Shown: positions 34,734-43,480 of the stretch, in pieces
Layout of the letters: every line of letters begins with the position of its first letter
Position numbering within the stretch: the first letter of the stretch is position 1
Assembly: GCA_016715825.1 (NCBI GenBank)
Contig: JADJXO010000002.1
Coordinates: 62,001 to 126,000 of the forward strand
Direction: 5' to 3'
Source: Nitrospira sp.
GTDB taxonomy: Bacteria > Nitrospirota > Nitrospiria > Nitrospirales > Nitrospiraceae
Length of the DNA stretch: 64,000 nt
Made by a program: the position numbers and the translations under genes
The notes under the pieces: model-generated
Databases searched by the model: none
What the model saw: the letters and a program-made list of their open reading frames with translations, nothing else
Told to the model about the DNA's origin: nothing

Positions 34734-36434
34734 ATGGATAAGCGAGTCATAGTATTCCTGGCGCTTTCGGTCACAATTATTCTCGGATACGAGTACCTGC
34801 TCACTGAGCTTGGTTTGCTCCCCGAAACGACTGTGTCCGAGCCGGGTGATCAGACGACCACCGAGGAACTATCTTCTAACGCAGGTACTGGAGGTCTGGA
34901 GTCTCAGGCTCCTCCCCTGCAGACAGGTAGTGGAGATTCCTCTCCAAAACTGATCACCGACAATGTGAACGCGCAGGCGGCCCGGAAGGAGCTTACTGCA
35001 CCTGAAGTGGTCGAGGTGGAAACGAATCTGTATCGTGCCAAATTCACGAGTCGGGGGGCCACCCTCACAAGCTGGGAACTCAAAGAGTATCGTAGCATCC
35101 CTGAGGCTGAAACACTGGTTCAGCTCGTCAGACAAGGCAGTAAGTTCGCCCAGCCCTTGGCAGTCACAACCGATGACACCGCGCTCACAAAGGAGTTAGG
35201 CCAGGGAATCTATCGCGTCTCGAAGGACTTCACGACATTGGATCAGGAGCACCCAACCGGTCATGTCACCTTCTCCTATGAGAACCCAGGAAGCGGAACA
35301 CGACTGGAAAAGCGGTTCACCTTTCATGTCGACAGCTATGTGGTGGACATGGAACTAGTGCAGAACGGGTTATCGGCGTCCACTCAAGTTGAATTGGGGA
35401 CGAACTTTGGCATCGTGGACTGGGGCGAGGGGTTCATCGGTTCCGTCGGGGCAGCATCGCTCGTCGATGACAAGATTGAAAAGGGCATGCCCGACGCAGA
35501 GTTGGAGCGCAAAGGTACCGTAAAATGGGTCGCCTTGCAGGACAAGTATTTCATTTCGGCCTTGATGCCGAAGAATGGTTCCTCGACAGTAGCCAATAAT
35601 CAGGGTGAAAAACTCGTTTCGACCGCTGTTCGTCTGCCAATTGATGGTTCAGGGGCACCGCTTCTCCTGCAGCTCTATGCTGGTCCTAAGGAGCATGACA
35701 CCCTTGAGAACCTACACGAGGGCTTGGAAGATACCATCGATTTCGGATGGTTTCTTTTTGGGAGCTGGGACACGGTTCGAGCGATCGCGAAGCCAATCTT
35801 CCATATTCTCCGCTGGATCAATGAATATACGCATAACTATGGGTTGACCATCATCCTCCTGACGGTGGGAATCAAAGTGCTGTTCGTGCCTCTGCAGTAC
35901 AAGAGTTATAAGTCTATGAAGCAGATGCAGACCATTCAACCCAAAGTGATGGCGCTACAGGAAAAGCTCAAGGACGATCGAGAGCGCCTGAATAAGGAAC
36001 TCATCAAGCTCTACCGCGATCAGAAAGTGAATCCCGTGGGGGGTTGTCTCCCGATGGTGTTACAGATGCCGGTATTCGTGGCTCTGTTCAATATCCTGTA
36101 CATGACCATCGACTTACGCCAAGCGCCTCTCGGCCTTTGGATTACTGATTTATCCGTGCAGGACCCCTTCTACATTCTCCCCATCATCATGGGAGTCAGC
36201 ATGTTCGTGATGCAAAAGATCCAGCCTACCACTATGGATCCGAACCAGGCAAAAATCATGCTGCTGCTACCCGTGTTCATGACGTTTCTGTTTATTAACT
36301 TTCCTGCCGGTTTAGTGCTGTACTGGCTCACCAACAATGTATTGAGCATCGTTCAGCAGTTTGTCACTGATCGGTTCTTCTTCAAGAATCGACCTGTTTT
36401 ACCCAGCGCAGAGAACGCCACCGTAAAGAAATGA
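34734..36434 (+). CDS. yidC: Membrane protein insertase YidC
   Basis: 566 residues. One N-terminal helix (about 5-22), then a low-complexity stretch and the large periplasmic P1 domain (about 95-340) of Gram-negative YidC, then the conserved five-helix core from about 345. The core contains the PLQYKSYKSMKQMQ and QKVNPVGGCLPMVLQMPVF segments. It inserts proteins into the inner membrane, alone or with Sec. Confidence 0.96.
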   Translation: MDKRVIVFLALSVTIILGYEYLLTELGLLPETTVSEPGDQTTTEELSSNAGTGGLESQAPPLQTGSGDSSPKLITDNVNAQAARKELTAPEVVEVETNLYRAKFTSRGATLTSWELKEYRSIPEAETLVQLVRQGSKFAQPLAVTTDDTALTKELGQGIYRVSKDFTTLDQEHPTGHVTFSYENPGSGTRLEKRFTFHVDSYVVDMELVQNGLSASTQVELGTNFGIVDWGEGFIGSVGAASLVDDKIEKGMPDAELERKGTVKWVALQDKYFISALMPKNGSSTVANNQGEKLVSTAVRLPIDGSGAPLLLQLYAGPKEHDTLENLHEGLEDTIDFGWFLFGSWDTVRAIAKPIFHILRWINEYTHNYGLTIILLTVGIKVLFVPLQYKSYKSMKQMQTIQPKVMALQEKLKDDRERLNKELIKLYRDQKVNPVGGCLPMVLQMPVFVALFNILYMTIDLRQAPLGLWITDLSVQDPFYILPIIMGVSMFVMQKIQPTTMDPNQAKIMLLLPVFMTFLFINFPAGLVLYWLTNNVLSIVQQFVTDRFFFKNRPVLPSAENATVKK

Positions 36435-36492
36435 AATCCCTCGGTTGCTTTCGACTCTGGTAGGGTTTCACACCGTAAGAACGGTCAGGACC

Positions 36493-37944
36493 ATGGCTCT
36501 CGACGGATCACCTGACGATACCATTTGTGCCATCGCGACTCCCGTGGGCGAGGGAGGGATCGGAATTGTTCGGATTAGCGGGCCGAACGCCACCCATGTT
36601 GCCCACAAAGTCGTACGGTTCCGTTCCAATCAGTCCTTTCAAGCTGCCGCATCCCACATGCTTCGTACAGTTGATATTTTCGGTCCCCCTCACACTGTTC
36701 CACGCAACGAGTCACCTCCTGATGAAGCCCGTTTCCATTCGAATCTCATCGATCAAGGTTTGGCCGTCTACATGAAAGGACCGCGATCATTCACGGGCGA
36801 GGATGTTGTTGAAATTCATTGTCACGGGAGCGGAATTGCTCTCAAGCGCGTCTGCGAGGCTTGCGTGGTGGCTGGCGCCCGTTTAGCTCAGCCGGGCGAA
36901 TTCACAAAACGGGCATTCCTAAACGGACGTCTGGACCTGTCCCAAGCTGAGGCCGTGTTAGATACGATCACAGCTAAATCGGAGCTTGGCCTGAAGATGG
37001 CCCAACGTCACCTCCGCGGTGCCCTCGGCCAGCAGGTGACCGGATTACGAAATTCCCTGATGGCCATGCTGGCCCATGTTGAGGCCGGGATTGATTTTTC
37101 TGACGAAGATATCTCATTTGTCGGACGACAGGAGCTAATTGCATCGCTCGAGGACACGCGAATGCAGATCCAACGGATGGTCTCGACTGCGGAAACGGGT
37201 CGCATCTTGCGAGAAGGAGGCCGCATCGCGATTGTCGGAAAACCCAATGTGGGAAAATCCAGTTTGCTGAATGCTCTTCTCCAAGAGAACCGTGCGATTG
37301 TAACGGATATTCCCGGAACCACGCGAGATCTGATCGAAGACTCTGTAGAGTGGCAAGGATTGCGACTTACATTTGTCGATACCGCGGGACTCCGTGATAC
37401 CTCCGATGTAGTTGAACAGGAGGGCATCAGGCGATCGCGAATGGCTCAGGAGGACAGCGATCTGGTCCTTCATGTTGTAGACGCAGCGGAGGTGGGCAAG
37501 ACTGCTATCGCTGAGTTCGTCTCCCCGGGTCTTGCGCATCACGATGTGATCGTGGTGAACAAGATGGACCTTGTTAATTCCGGATCCGTTGTGCAGCTCT
37601 GCGAAGCGCTCTCTCAAGATACCGCCTACACGGTGGTGCCGATCTCAGTCCGAACGGGAGAAGGGTTGGAGGAGTTGAAGCGAGTGATCGAAGCACTGTT
37701 TTTGGGTCCTTCGCTGGAAGCCAGTGATGGGTTAATCATTACCAATTTACGCCATCGCCTGGCCCTAGAACGAGCGATGGGTTCCCTCGATCAGGCGCTC
37801 ACGTCAGTTGGTAGTGATGTCCAACCTGAGTTTGTAGCGGTGGATCTTCGAGGAGCCTCGGATGCGCTCGGAGAGGTTGTCGGCGACATCACGTCGGATG
37901 ATATATTGAACCGCATTTTCTCAGAATTTTGCATTGGAAAGTAG
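36493..37944 (+). CDS. mnmE: tRNA uridine-5-carboxymethylaminomethyl(34) synthesis GTPase MnmE
   Basis: 483 residues from the ATG at 36493; a TTG 48 bases upstream would extend it but lacks a ribosome binding site. With MnmG it modifies U34 of tRNAs reading two-fold degenerate codons. The formyl-THF-binding N-terminal domain starts DTICAIATPVGEGGIGIVRI. The G domain has GKPNVGKSS (G1), DTAGLRDT (G3) and NKMD (G4). The C-terminus ends FCIGK, with the catalytic cysteine. Confidence 0.96.
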   Translation: MALDGSPDDTICAIATPVGEGGIGIVRISGPNATHVAHKVVRFRSNQSFQAAASHMLRTVDIFGPPHTVPRNESPPDEARFHSNLIDQGLAVYMKGPRSFTGEDVVEIHCHGSGIALKRVCEACVVAGARLAQPGEFTKRAFLNGRLDLSQAEAVLDTITAKSELGLKMAQRHLRGALGQQVTGLRNSLMAMLAHVEAGIDFSDEDISFVGRQELIASLEDTRMQIQRMVSTAETGRILREGGRIAIVGKPNVGKSSLLNALLQENRAIVTDIPGTTRDLIEDSVEWQGLRLTFVDTAGLRDTSDVVEQEGIRRSRMAQEDSDLVLHVVDAAEVGKTAIAEFVSPGLAHHDVIVVNKMDLVNSGSVVQLCEALSQDTAYTVVPISVRTGEGLEELKRVIEALFLGPSLEASDGLIITNLRHRLALERAMGSLDQALTSVGSDVQPEFVAVDLRGASDALGEVVGDITSDDILNRIFSEFCIGK

Positions 37945-37955
37945 CAGACCTTGTC

Positions 37956-39845
37956 ATGACATCCTTTGACGTCATTGTGGTAGGCGGGGGCCATGCAGGG
38001 TGCGAGGCAGCCCTGGCTGCGGCAAGAATGGGAACGAGGACGTTGCTCTTGACCATGGAGTTAAGCCGTATCGCACAGATGTCGTGCAATCCAGCAATTG
38101 GAGGAATTGCTAAGGGACACCTGGTAAAGGAAATTGATGCGCTCGGTGGCGAAATGGGGCGCAACACCGACCGAGCGGGCATCCAGTTTCGATTCATCAA
38201 TACCAGTAAGGGTCCTGCCGTGCGTGCATTGCGGGCGCAATGCGACAAGTCGCTATATCGGACGGCGATGCAGGAAACACTCGCGCAGGAGAAACACCTG
38301 ACGTTGATGGAGGGTGTCGTAGACAGATTACTCGTCGTTGAGGGTTCAATTGTTGGCATCGTGACCGGGTGTGGTGAGACGATCCACGGGAGAGCCGTCA
38401 TTCTCACATCAGGTACTTTCCTTAGGGGTCTTATCCATATTGGACTTAGCCATTTTCCAGCTGGTCGCGCCGGGGAAGCAGCGGCAGAACATCTTTCTGA
38501 TTGTATGCGCGATCTTGGGTTTGAGTCTGGGAGACTCAAGACTGGAACCCCGCCTCGTTTGGACAAAGACACAATCGATTTCTCAAGCATGATTCCCCAA
38601 CCAGGCGACACCCCACCACCCGCGTTCTCCTATCGAACTCGGCAGGTTACGACGACCCAGGTTGCATGTCATTTGACCTATACCGGACCTGAAACCCATC
38701 AGGTTATTCTGGAGAACCTGGATCGCTCGCCACTGTACAGTGGCGCGATTGATTCAGTAGGACCTCGATATTGTCCGTCAATCGAAGACAAGGTCGTACG
38801 TTTTTCAGATAAGAATCGACATCAGATCTTTATCGAACCGGAGGGTCTTAACACCAACGAGTTCTACCCCAATGGCATCTCAACCAGCCTACCAGTTGAC
38901 GTCCAGGCAGGAATGTTGCGGACGATTCCAGGATTGGAGCATGCCAAAATGCTCAAGCCCGGTTACGCAATTGAGTACGATTATTTCCCTCCTCGACAAC
39001 TCTACAGAACACTGGAGACCAAATTGGTGAGTGGTCTTTATCACGCTGGGCAGATCAACGGTACGTCTGGATATGAAGAAGCCGCCGCACAAGGTTTGCT
39101 CTCAGGAATTAATGCTGTCTTGAAGATTCGGCAACAGCCTCCCTTAATTTTGGACCGATCTCAAGCCTACATCGGTGTTCTTATCGATGACCTTATCACA
39201 AAGGATACGAACGAGCCTTATCGCATGTTTACATCACGAGCCGAATACCGGCTCCTACTGCGTCACAGCAATGCGGATCTGCGCTTGATGCACATCGGAC
39301 ACGACGTCGGGTTGATTCCAGACGATGCTTACGAAAAGCTCCTGGGGAAGAAGAAGTCGATTGAAATGGAGATCGAGCGTTTGAATGCGACAAGGCCACG
39401 ATTCACGGATGAACACTCCGTGAAAGCCAAGGGTACCTACCTGGAGGACGCTTCACCGACCCTCACTATGGCGCAACTCCTTAAGCGGCAAGAAGCCACC
39501 TATCGTGATCTCGTCGAGTTTTTTGGTGAATCGATTCTGAATGACGAGGAGACCGCTAATGAAGTGGAGCTTCAAATCAAGTATGAAGGCTATGTGCGGA
39601 GACAGATCCAACAGGTCGAGAAGTTCAAGAGATTTGAACGGAAGTTGATTCCCCATACGTTCAATTATGATGCTATATCTGGATTTTCTCATGAGGTAAA
39701 AGAGCGGTTGAATAGAGTCCGCCCTGAAACAATTGGACAAGCCGCTCGTATTTCAGGCGTAACCCCAGCTGCCATATCCTTACTGCTTGTGACAATTGAA
39801 AAACTGAAACGACAAGACCTATCAAATCGCTCCGCAGTGTCGTGA
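37956..39845 (+). CDS. mnmG: tRNA uridine-5-carboxymethylaminomethyl(34) synthesis enzyme MnmG
   Basis: 629 residues, FAD-dependent partner of MnmE. The dinucleotide-binding motif is VIVVGGGHAGCEAALAAAR directly behind the ATG chosen here; a frame start at 37929 would overlap mnmE. SCNPAIGGIAKGHLVKEIDA and INGTSGYEEAAAQGL are family signatures. It follows mnmE by 11 bases, the order conserved near many bacterial origins. Confidence 0.96.
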   Translation: MTSFDVIVVGGGHAGCEAALAAARMGTRTLLLTMELSRIAQMSCNPAIGGIAKGHLVKEIDALGGEMGRNTDRAGIQFRFINTSKGPAVRALRAQCDKSLYRTAMQETLAQEKHLTLMEGVVDRLLVVEGSIVGIVTGCGETIHGRAVILTSGTFLRGLIHIGLSHFPAGRAGEAAAEHLSDCMRDLGFESGRLKTGTPPRLDKDTIDFSSMIPQPGDTPPPAFSYRTRQVTTTQVACHLTYTGPETHQVILENLDRSPLYSGAIDSVGPRYCPSIEDKVVRFSDKNRHQIFIEPEGLNTNEFYPNGISTSLPVDVQAGMLRTIPGLEHAKMLKPGYAIEYDYFPPRQLYRTLETKLVSGLYHAGQINGTSGYEEAAAQGLLSGINAVLKIRQQPPLILDRSQAYIGVLIDDLITKDTNEPYRMFTSRAEYRLLLRHSNADLRLMHIGHDVGLIPDDAYEKLLGKKKSIEMEIERLNATRPRFTDEHSVKAKGTYLEDASPTLTMAQLLKRQEATYRDLVEFFGESILNDEETANEVELQIKYEGYVRRQIQQVEKFKRFERKLIPHTFNYDAISGFSHEVKERLNRVRPETIGQAARISGVTPAAISLLLVTIEKLKRQDLSNRSAVS

Positions 39846-39897
39846 AGTATCCTTACCCTATCCCTTTACTATTGACCTTCCATGAGCATCAGCGTAA

Positions 39898-40557
39898 TTG
39901 TTCCACGTGGAACATGAACTCGATCTCCACCGCTTAGTTCATGCATGTTCTTCAGGTATTGGACTTTCTCTTAATAACGAACAGGTCAAAAGATTCGTGG
40001 CCTATTTATGGCATCTTAAGACTTGGAATCAAACCTTCAACCTAACTGGCATCACTTCTGATGAAGAAATCGTTATTAAGCATTTCGTTGACTCATTTGC
40101 CGTGCTGAATGCTGTGGAAATGCGGTCTGGCAGTCGTCTTCTTGACGTAGGAACTGGAGCAGGCTTTCCTGGAGTTCCCCTGAAAATTGTTAGACCTGAT
40201 CTTCGGATCACGCTAGTAGAACCAGCCTCAAAAAAAACCTCTTTCCTTCGGTTTCTTGTCGGAACCTTTCAGCTAGAAGATATGGAGATATTTGAGGGAA
40301 CGCTTGATCAGTTTGTATCCCAGAGCCGCGGTACCGATTCTTATGATTACATCACAACGCGTGCGCTGAAATTGAATCTTATTCTGCAGTCCGGCTCTAA
40401 GCTCCTCCACCCTGGCGGAGCCGCAATATTCTATTCTTCCAGGTCCATGAGTGGACTCGATTTTCTTAAACCATGGCGGTTGTTAAACGACTATTCCTTC
40501 GATCTTCCAAAAAGACTCGGGAGAAGGCATATCTCTATTTTCTCACCATCGCCTTGA
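39898..40557 (+). CDS. rsmG: 16S rRNA (guanine527-N7)-methyltransferase RsmG
   Basis: 219 residues with a TTG start; GTG at 39907 is an alternative. RsmG methylates G527 of 16S rRNA. LLDVGTGAGFPGVPLKIVRP is the SAM-binding motif and ITTRALKLN a later family block. The first codons (MFHVEH) are spelled by a parS palindrome, so start region and ParB-binding site are the same DNA. Confidence 0.93.
   Translation: MFHVEHELDLHRLVHACSSGIGLSLNNEQVKRFVAYLWHLKTWNQTFNLTGITSDEEIVIKHFVDSFAVLNAVEMRSGSRLLDVGTGAGFPGVPLKIVRPDLRITLVEPASKKTSFLRFLVGTFQLEDMEIFEGTLDQFVSQSRGTDSYDYITTRALKLNLILQSGSKLLHPGGAAIFYSSRSMSGLDFLKPWRLLNDYSFDLPKRLGRRHISIFSPSP
39899..39914. promoter_or_regulatory. parS site 1
   Basis: The perfect 16-base palindrome TGTTCCACGTGGAACA, the known chromosomal parS consensus bound by ParB. 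It overlaps the start of rsmG. Confidence 0.93.
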
Positions 40558-40570
40558 CGATCATATTTGT

Positions 40571-40586
40571 TGTTCCACGTGGAACA
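40571..40586. promoter_or_regulatory. parS site 2
   Basis: A second identical copy of TGTTCCACGTGGAACA, 25 bases upstream of parA. The two sites are 672 bases apart. This one may also let ParB act on parAB transcription (inference). Confidence 0.93.
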
Positions 40587-40610
40587 TGATTCCGATCCGG
40601 GGGTACCTTA

Positions 40611-41387
40611 ATGGCAAAAGTCATCGCAATAGCAAACCAAAAAGGAGGCGTTGGAAAGACAACGACAGCTATCAATCTTTCTGCCGCCATCGCACTTGAG
40701 GGAAAATCTGTCCTCCTCATTGATATGGACCCTCAGGGGAATGCAACAAGTGGCTTAGGAATAGATCAGCGATCCTTGACGAAAACCACGTACACCTGTC
40801 TTGTGAAAAATACTTCGATCCAAGAAGCTTCTCTCGCAACAACTATCCAAGGGCTTTCACTGCTTCCAGCCAACGCAGATCTTGCGGGGGCTGAAGTCGA
40901 ACTTGCCAATCTTGAAGAGCGTGAGGGACACCTGAGATCAATAATTGGTGACATACGGCAACGGTATGATCTGATTTTTGTTGACTGCCCACCAGCCCTT
41001 GGCGTGTTGACTCTCAATGCCCTGACGGCTGCTGATTCAGTCCTCATACCGGTGCAGTGTGAATACTACGCTATGGAAGGCCTCTCACGCCTTATTGACA
41101 GCATTGAACTTATCAGGCAATCCGTGAACCAAAGCTTGGAAATTCAAGGAATCGTCTTGACCATGTACGATTCACGCAACAGCTTGGCCCGACAGGTGAC
41201 CGAGCAAATCCGATCCCACTTCGTCCACAAAGTCTATCAAGCCGTCATTCCTCGCAATGTCGCCCTTGCAGAAGCGCCGAGTTACGGTCGGCCTGGAATC
41301 TTGTACAATGCTGCGTCCGCAGGATCCCAATCGTACATACTTCTAGCTAAGGAGTTTATAGCTCATGGAGAAGAAAGCGCTCGGTAA
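40611..41387 (+). CDS. parA: Chromosome partitioning ATPase ParA/Soj
   Basis: 258 residues. The deviant Walker A motif KGGVGKTTTAINL is at about residues 10-22. LLIDMDPQGNATSGLG (Walker A' region) and FVDCPPALGVLTLNAL (Walker B region) follow. ParA forms a nucleoid-bound gradient that pulls ParB-parS complexes apart. A parS site sits just upstream. The 3' end overlaps parB by 23 bases. Confidence 0.97.
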   Translation: MAKVIAIANQKGGVGKTTTAINLSAAIALEGKSVLLIDMDPQGNATSGLGIDQRSLTKTTYTCLVKNTSIQEASLATTIQGLSLLPANADLAGAEVELANLEEREGHLRSIIGDIRQRYDLIFVDCPPALGVLTLNALTAADSVLIPVQCEYYAMEGLSRLIDSIELIRQSVNQSLEIQGIVLTMYDSRNSLARQVTEQIRSHFVHKVYQAVIPRNVALAEAPSYGRPGILYNAASAGSQSYILLAKEFIAHGEESAR

Positions 41388-42213
41388 GGGCCTTGGAGCC
41401 CTGTTAGCACCCGCCAAGGTCACCCTCTCCGCCGAGGGACCCGATATTCAACGGCTCCGGATCGACGCTATTGTGCCAAATCGTTATCAGCCTCGCCAGC
41501 ACTTTCCGGAGGAAGAACTCGCTCACCTCGCCGCCTCCATTAAGGAAAGCGGTGTTCTGCAGCCAATCGTCGTGCGGCGTAAGGGTGACGGCACCTATGA
41601 GCTCATCGCCGGAGAACGCCGTTGGCGGGCCTCCAAAGAGGCAGGCCTTGAGACGATCCCCGTGATTATTAAGAATTGCTCCGATCAGGAATCCTTATTG
41701 CTCGCCCTGATCGAAAATATCCAACGAGAAGACTTGAACCCAATGGAAACCGCACGTGCCTATACCCGAATGATGAAGGAATTCGGTCTCACACAGGACG
41801 CCATTGCGCTCAAAGTCGGACGCGATCGGTCATCCGTCGCAAACTTTATTCGTCTCACACACCTGCATCCAGAACTCCAGGCGCTCGTTGAAGCCGGACG
41901 CCTATCAGCCGGTCACGCCAAAGTGCTACTCAGCCTCCCCTCGTCTGAAGAGCAACTCCGCCTTGGGAAGATGGTAGTCTCCACCTCCCTTTCCGTCCGA
42001 GCCACAGAAAAACTGATTGCTCGTTCTCTTGCGACAAATACACGTCGCCCCCTCCCTGCACACACCTCACTCTGGGCGGATCTCGAGACTCGACTCCAGA
42101 AGCGCCTTGGCACAAAAGTGACCGTCCAACCTGAAAAGCAGGGAGCACGCCTCGTGATTCATTGCTTCTCAAAGGAAGAGCTTGACGGCGTTGTCGATAT
42201 TATCCTTAGCTAG
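41365..42213 (+). CDS. parB: Chromosome partitioning protein ParB/Spo0J
   Basis: 282 residues. The N-terminal CTPase domain has IVPNRYQPRQHF and GERRWRASKEAGL (the GERRxR box). The helix-turn-helix part contains LNPMETARAYTRMMKEFGLT and KVGRDRSSVANFIRL. The C-terminal dimerisation domain is complete. It loads at parS and spreads as a clamp. Its start lies inside parA in another frame. Confidence 0.97.
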   Translation: MEKKALGKGLGALLAPAKVTLSAEGPDIQRLRIDAIVPNRYQPRQHFPEEELAHLAASIKESGVLQPIVVRRKGDGTYELIAGERRWRASKEAGLETIPVIIKNCSDQESLLLALIENIQREDLNPMETARAYTRMMKEFGLTQDAIALKVGRDRSSVANFIRLTHLHPELQALVEAGRLSAGHAKVLLSLPSSEEQLRLGKMVVSTSLSVRATEKLIARSLATNTRRPLPAHTSLWADLETRLQKRLGTKVTVQPEKQGARLVIHCFSKEELDGVVDIILS

Positions 42214-42392
42214 CCCATCCTGAATCTTCCCCCGCAATGCCTAACTCCTGGCCAAAAAATCACATCTATTTGCGTTTTTTCACTTCTCAACGCTAAATAT
42301 CTTGGCAGGACCGACCGATACGACACCTAACGGGAACGAACTCATTATTCGGCTACTCACCGCTATCCCACGCAGGGAGAGGAGGCGACCGT

Positions 42393-42884
42393 ATGTGGAA
42401 GGACAAGCAGGATGGCAGACGCTCTGATGAGGTGGACCTTGATGGTCCTGTACCAGGTTTCGAATCCACGCGGTCCGATGCCGGACAAGATGTCAGTGCG
42501 TTTATTGGTAAGGGGGTCGTTTTCAAAGGTACGATTACCTATCCCGGAACGGTCCGAATTGATGGAACCCTCGACGGAGAAATCCACACTGAAGGAGTTT
42601 TACTGGTCGGGGAAGACGCTGTGATCACAGCAAAAGTGACCGCGGGTACGATCGTGTGCAAGGGAAAAATCACCGGCGACATTCATGCCAAAGATAAGAT
42701 GAAGCTGCGAGCTCCCGCCATGATCGATGGAGGGGTCACCACTCCGATGCTTTCCATCGAAGAAGGTGTTCTCTTTAACGGAACTTTGGAGATGGAACAA
42801 CCTGTTCGAGCGATCCAACGGGACACGGTGCTCCACCCAGTCGGAACAGTCGGCGAGGTCCCTCTCCGAAAAGTGAACGGCTAG
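42393..42884 (+). CDS. Bactofilin 1
   Basis: 163 residues, preceded by GAGAGGAGG six bases or so before the ATG. The core (about 35-135) has the repeating short beta-strand pattern of bactofilins (DUF583): VVFKGTITYPGTVRIDGTLD then GEIHTEGVLLVGEDA. These proteins polymerise without nucleotide into filaments that act in cell shape, stalk formation or positioning. It directly follows parB; bactofilins interact with ParAB in Myxococcus, so a link is possible (inference). Confidence 0.92.
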   Translation: MWKDKQDGRRSDEVDLDGPVPGFESTRSDAGQDVSAFIGKGVVFKGTITYPGTVRIDGTLDGEIHTEGVLLVGEDAVITAKVTAGTIVCKGKITGDIHAKDKMKLRAPAMIDGGVTTPMLSIEEGVLFNGTLEMEQPVRAIQRDTVLHPVGTVGEVPLRKVNG

Positions 42885-42997
42885 CGATGCGCTACTCCTT
42901 CACCTCAACGTACTACGAGTGGGCACCTTCGTGAACCAGATGACGCAGTAAAGAGTACGCCTCATCAGTTTTTTGCTACAAGGAGCTGGGAACCCTC

Positions 42998-43444
42998 ATG
43001 TGGGCCATAGGCGAAAAGCAGGTTCCGGAGCCAGGCGACAGCGAAAATTTCACGTTCCTTGCGAAAGGAGTGGATTTCAAAGGAGTCGTCAACTTTGATG
43101 GTACGATCCGTATCGATGGACGCGTGGAGGGCGAGGTGCGTACCACAGGAACCTTGATCGTCGGTGAACAAGCTACAGTCAAAGGGATTATCTCCGTGGG
43201 AACGCTGATGACCAGTGGCAAGATCAATGGAACCGTGACTGCAACGGCCAAGATCTTAATACAGAAACATGGTGTCCTGATCGGAGATATTCGAACCCCC
43301 GGCATTTCAATAGAAGATGGGGCCCACTTCCACGGGATGTGTGATATGGGGGCTCATAAATGGGTTGAGGAGCAGCCTTCGCCATCCAAGCACGGCTACG
43401 ACTTTTCCAGCCACCGTGCCAGGATGCGGGCCTCCGACCTCTAG
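42998..43444 (+). CDS. Bactofilin 2
   Basis: 148 residues with an AAGGAG site upstream. The same beta-helical repeat pattern as the preceding gene (VDFKGVVNFDGTIRIDGRVE then GEVRTTGTLIVGEQ). The two are clear paralogues, differing in their N- and C-terminal tails, which commonly give bactofilins separate partners. The 113-base gap between them shows no terminator. Confidence 0.92.
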   Translation: MWAIGEKQVPEPGDSENFTFLAKGVDFKGVVNFDGTIRIDGRVEGEVRTTGTLIVGEQATVKGIISVGTLMTSGKINGTVTATAKILIQKHGVLIGDIRTPGISIEDGAHFHGMCDMGAHKWVEEQPSPSKHGYDFSSHRARMRASDL

Positions 43445-43480
43445 CTCTTCACGTACTCCTCCCGCTACAATACCAACACT

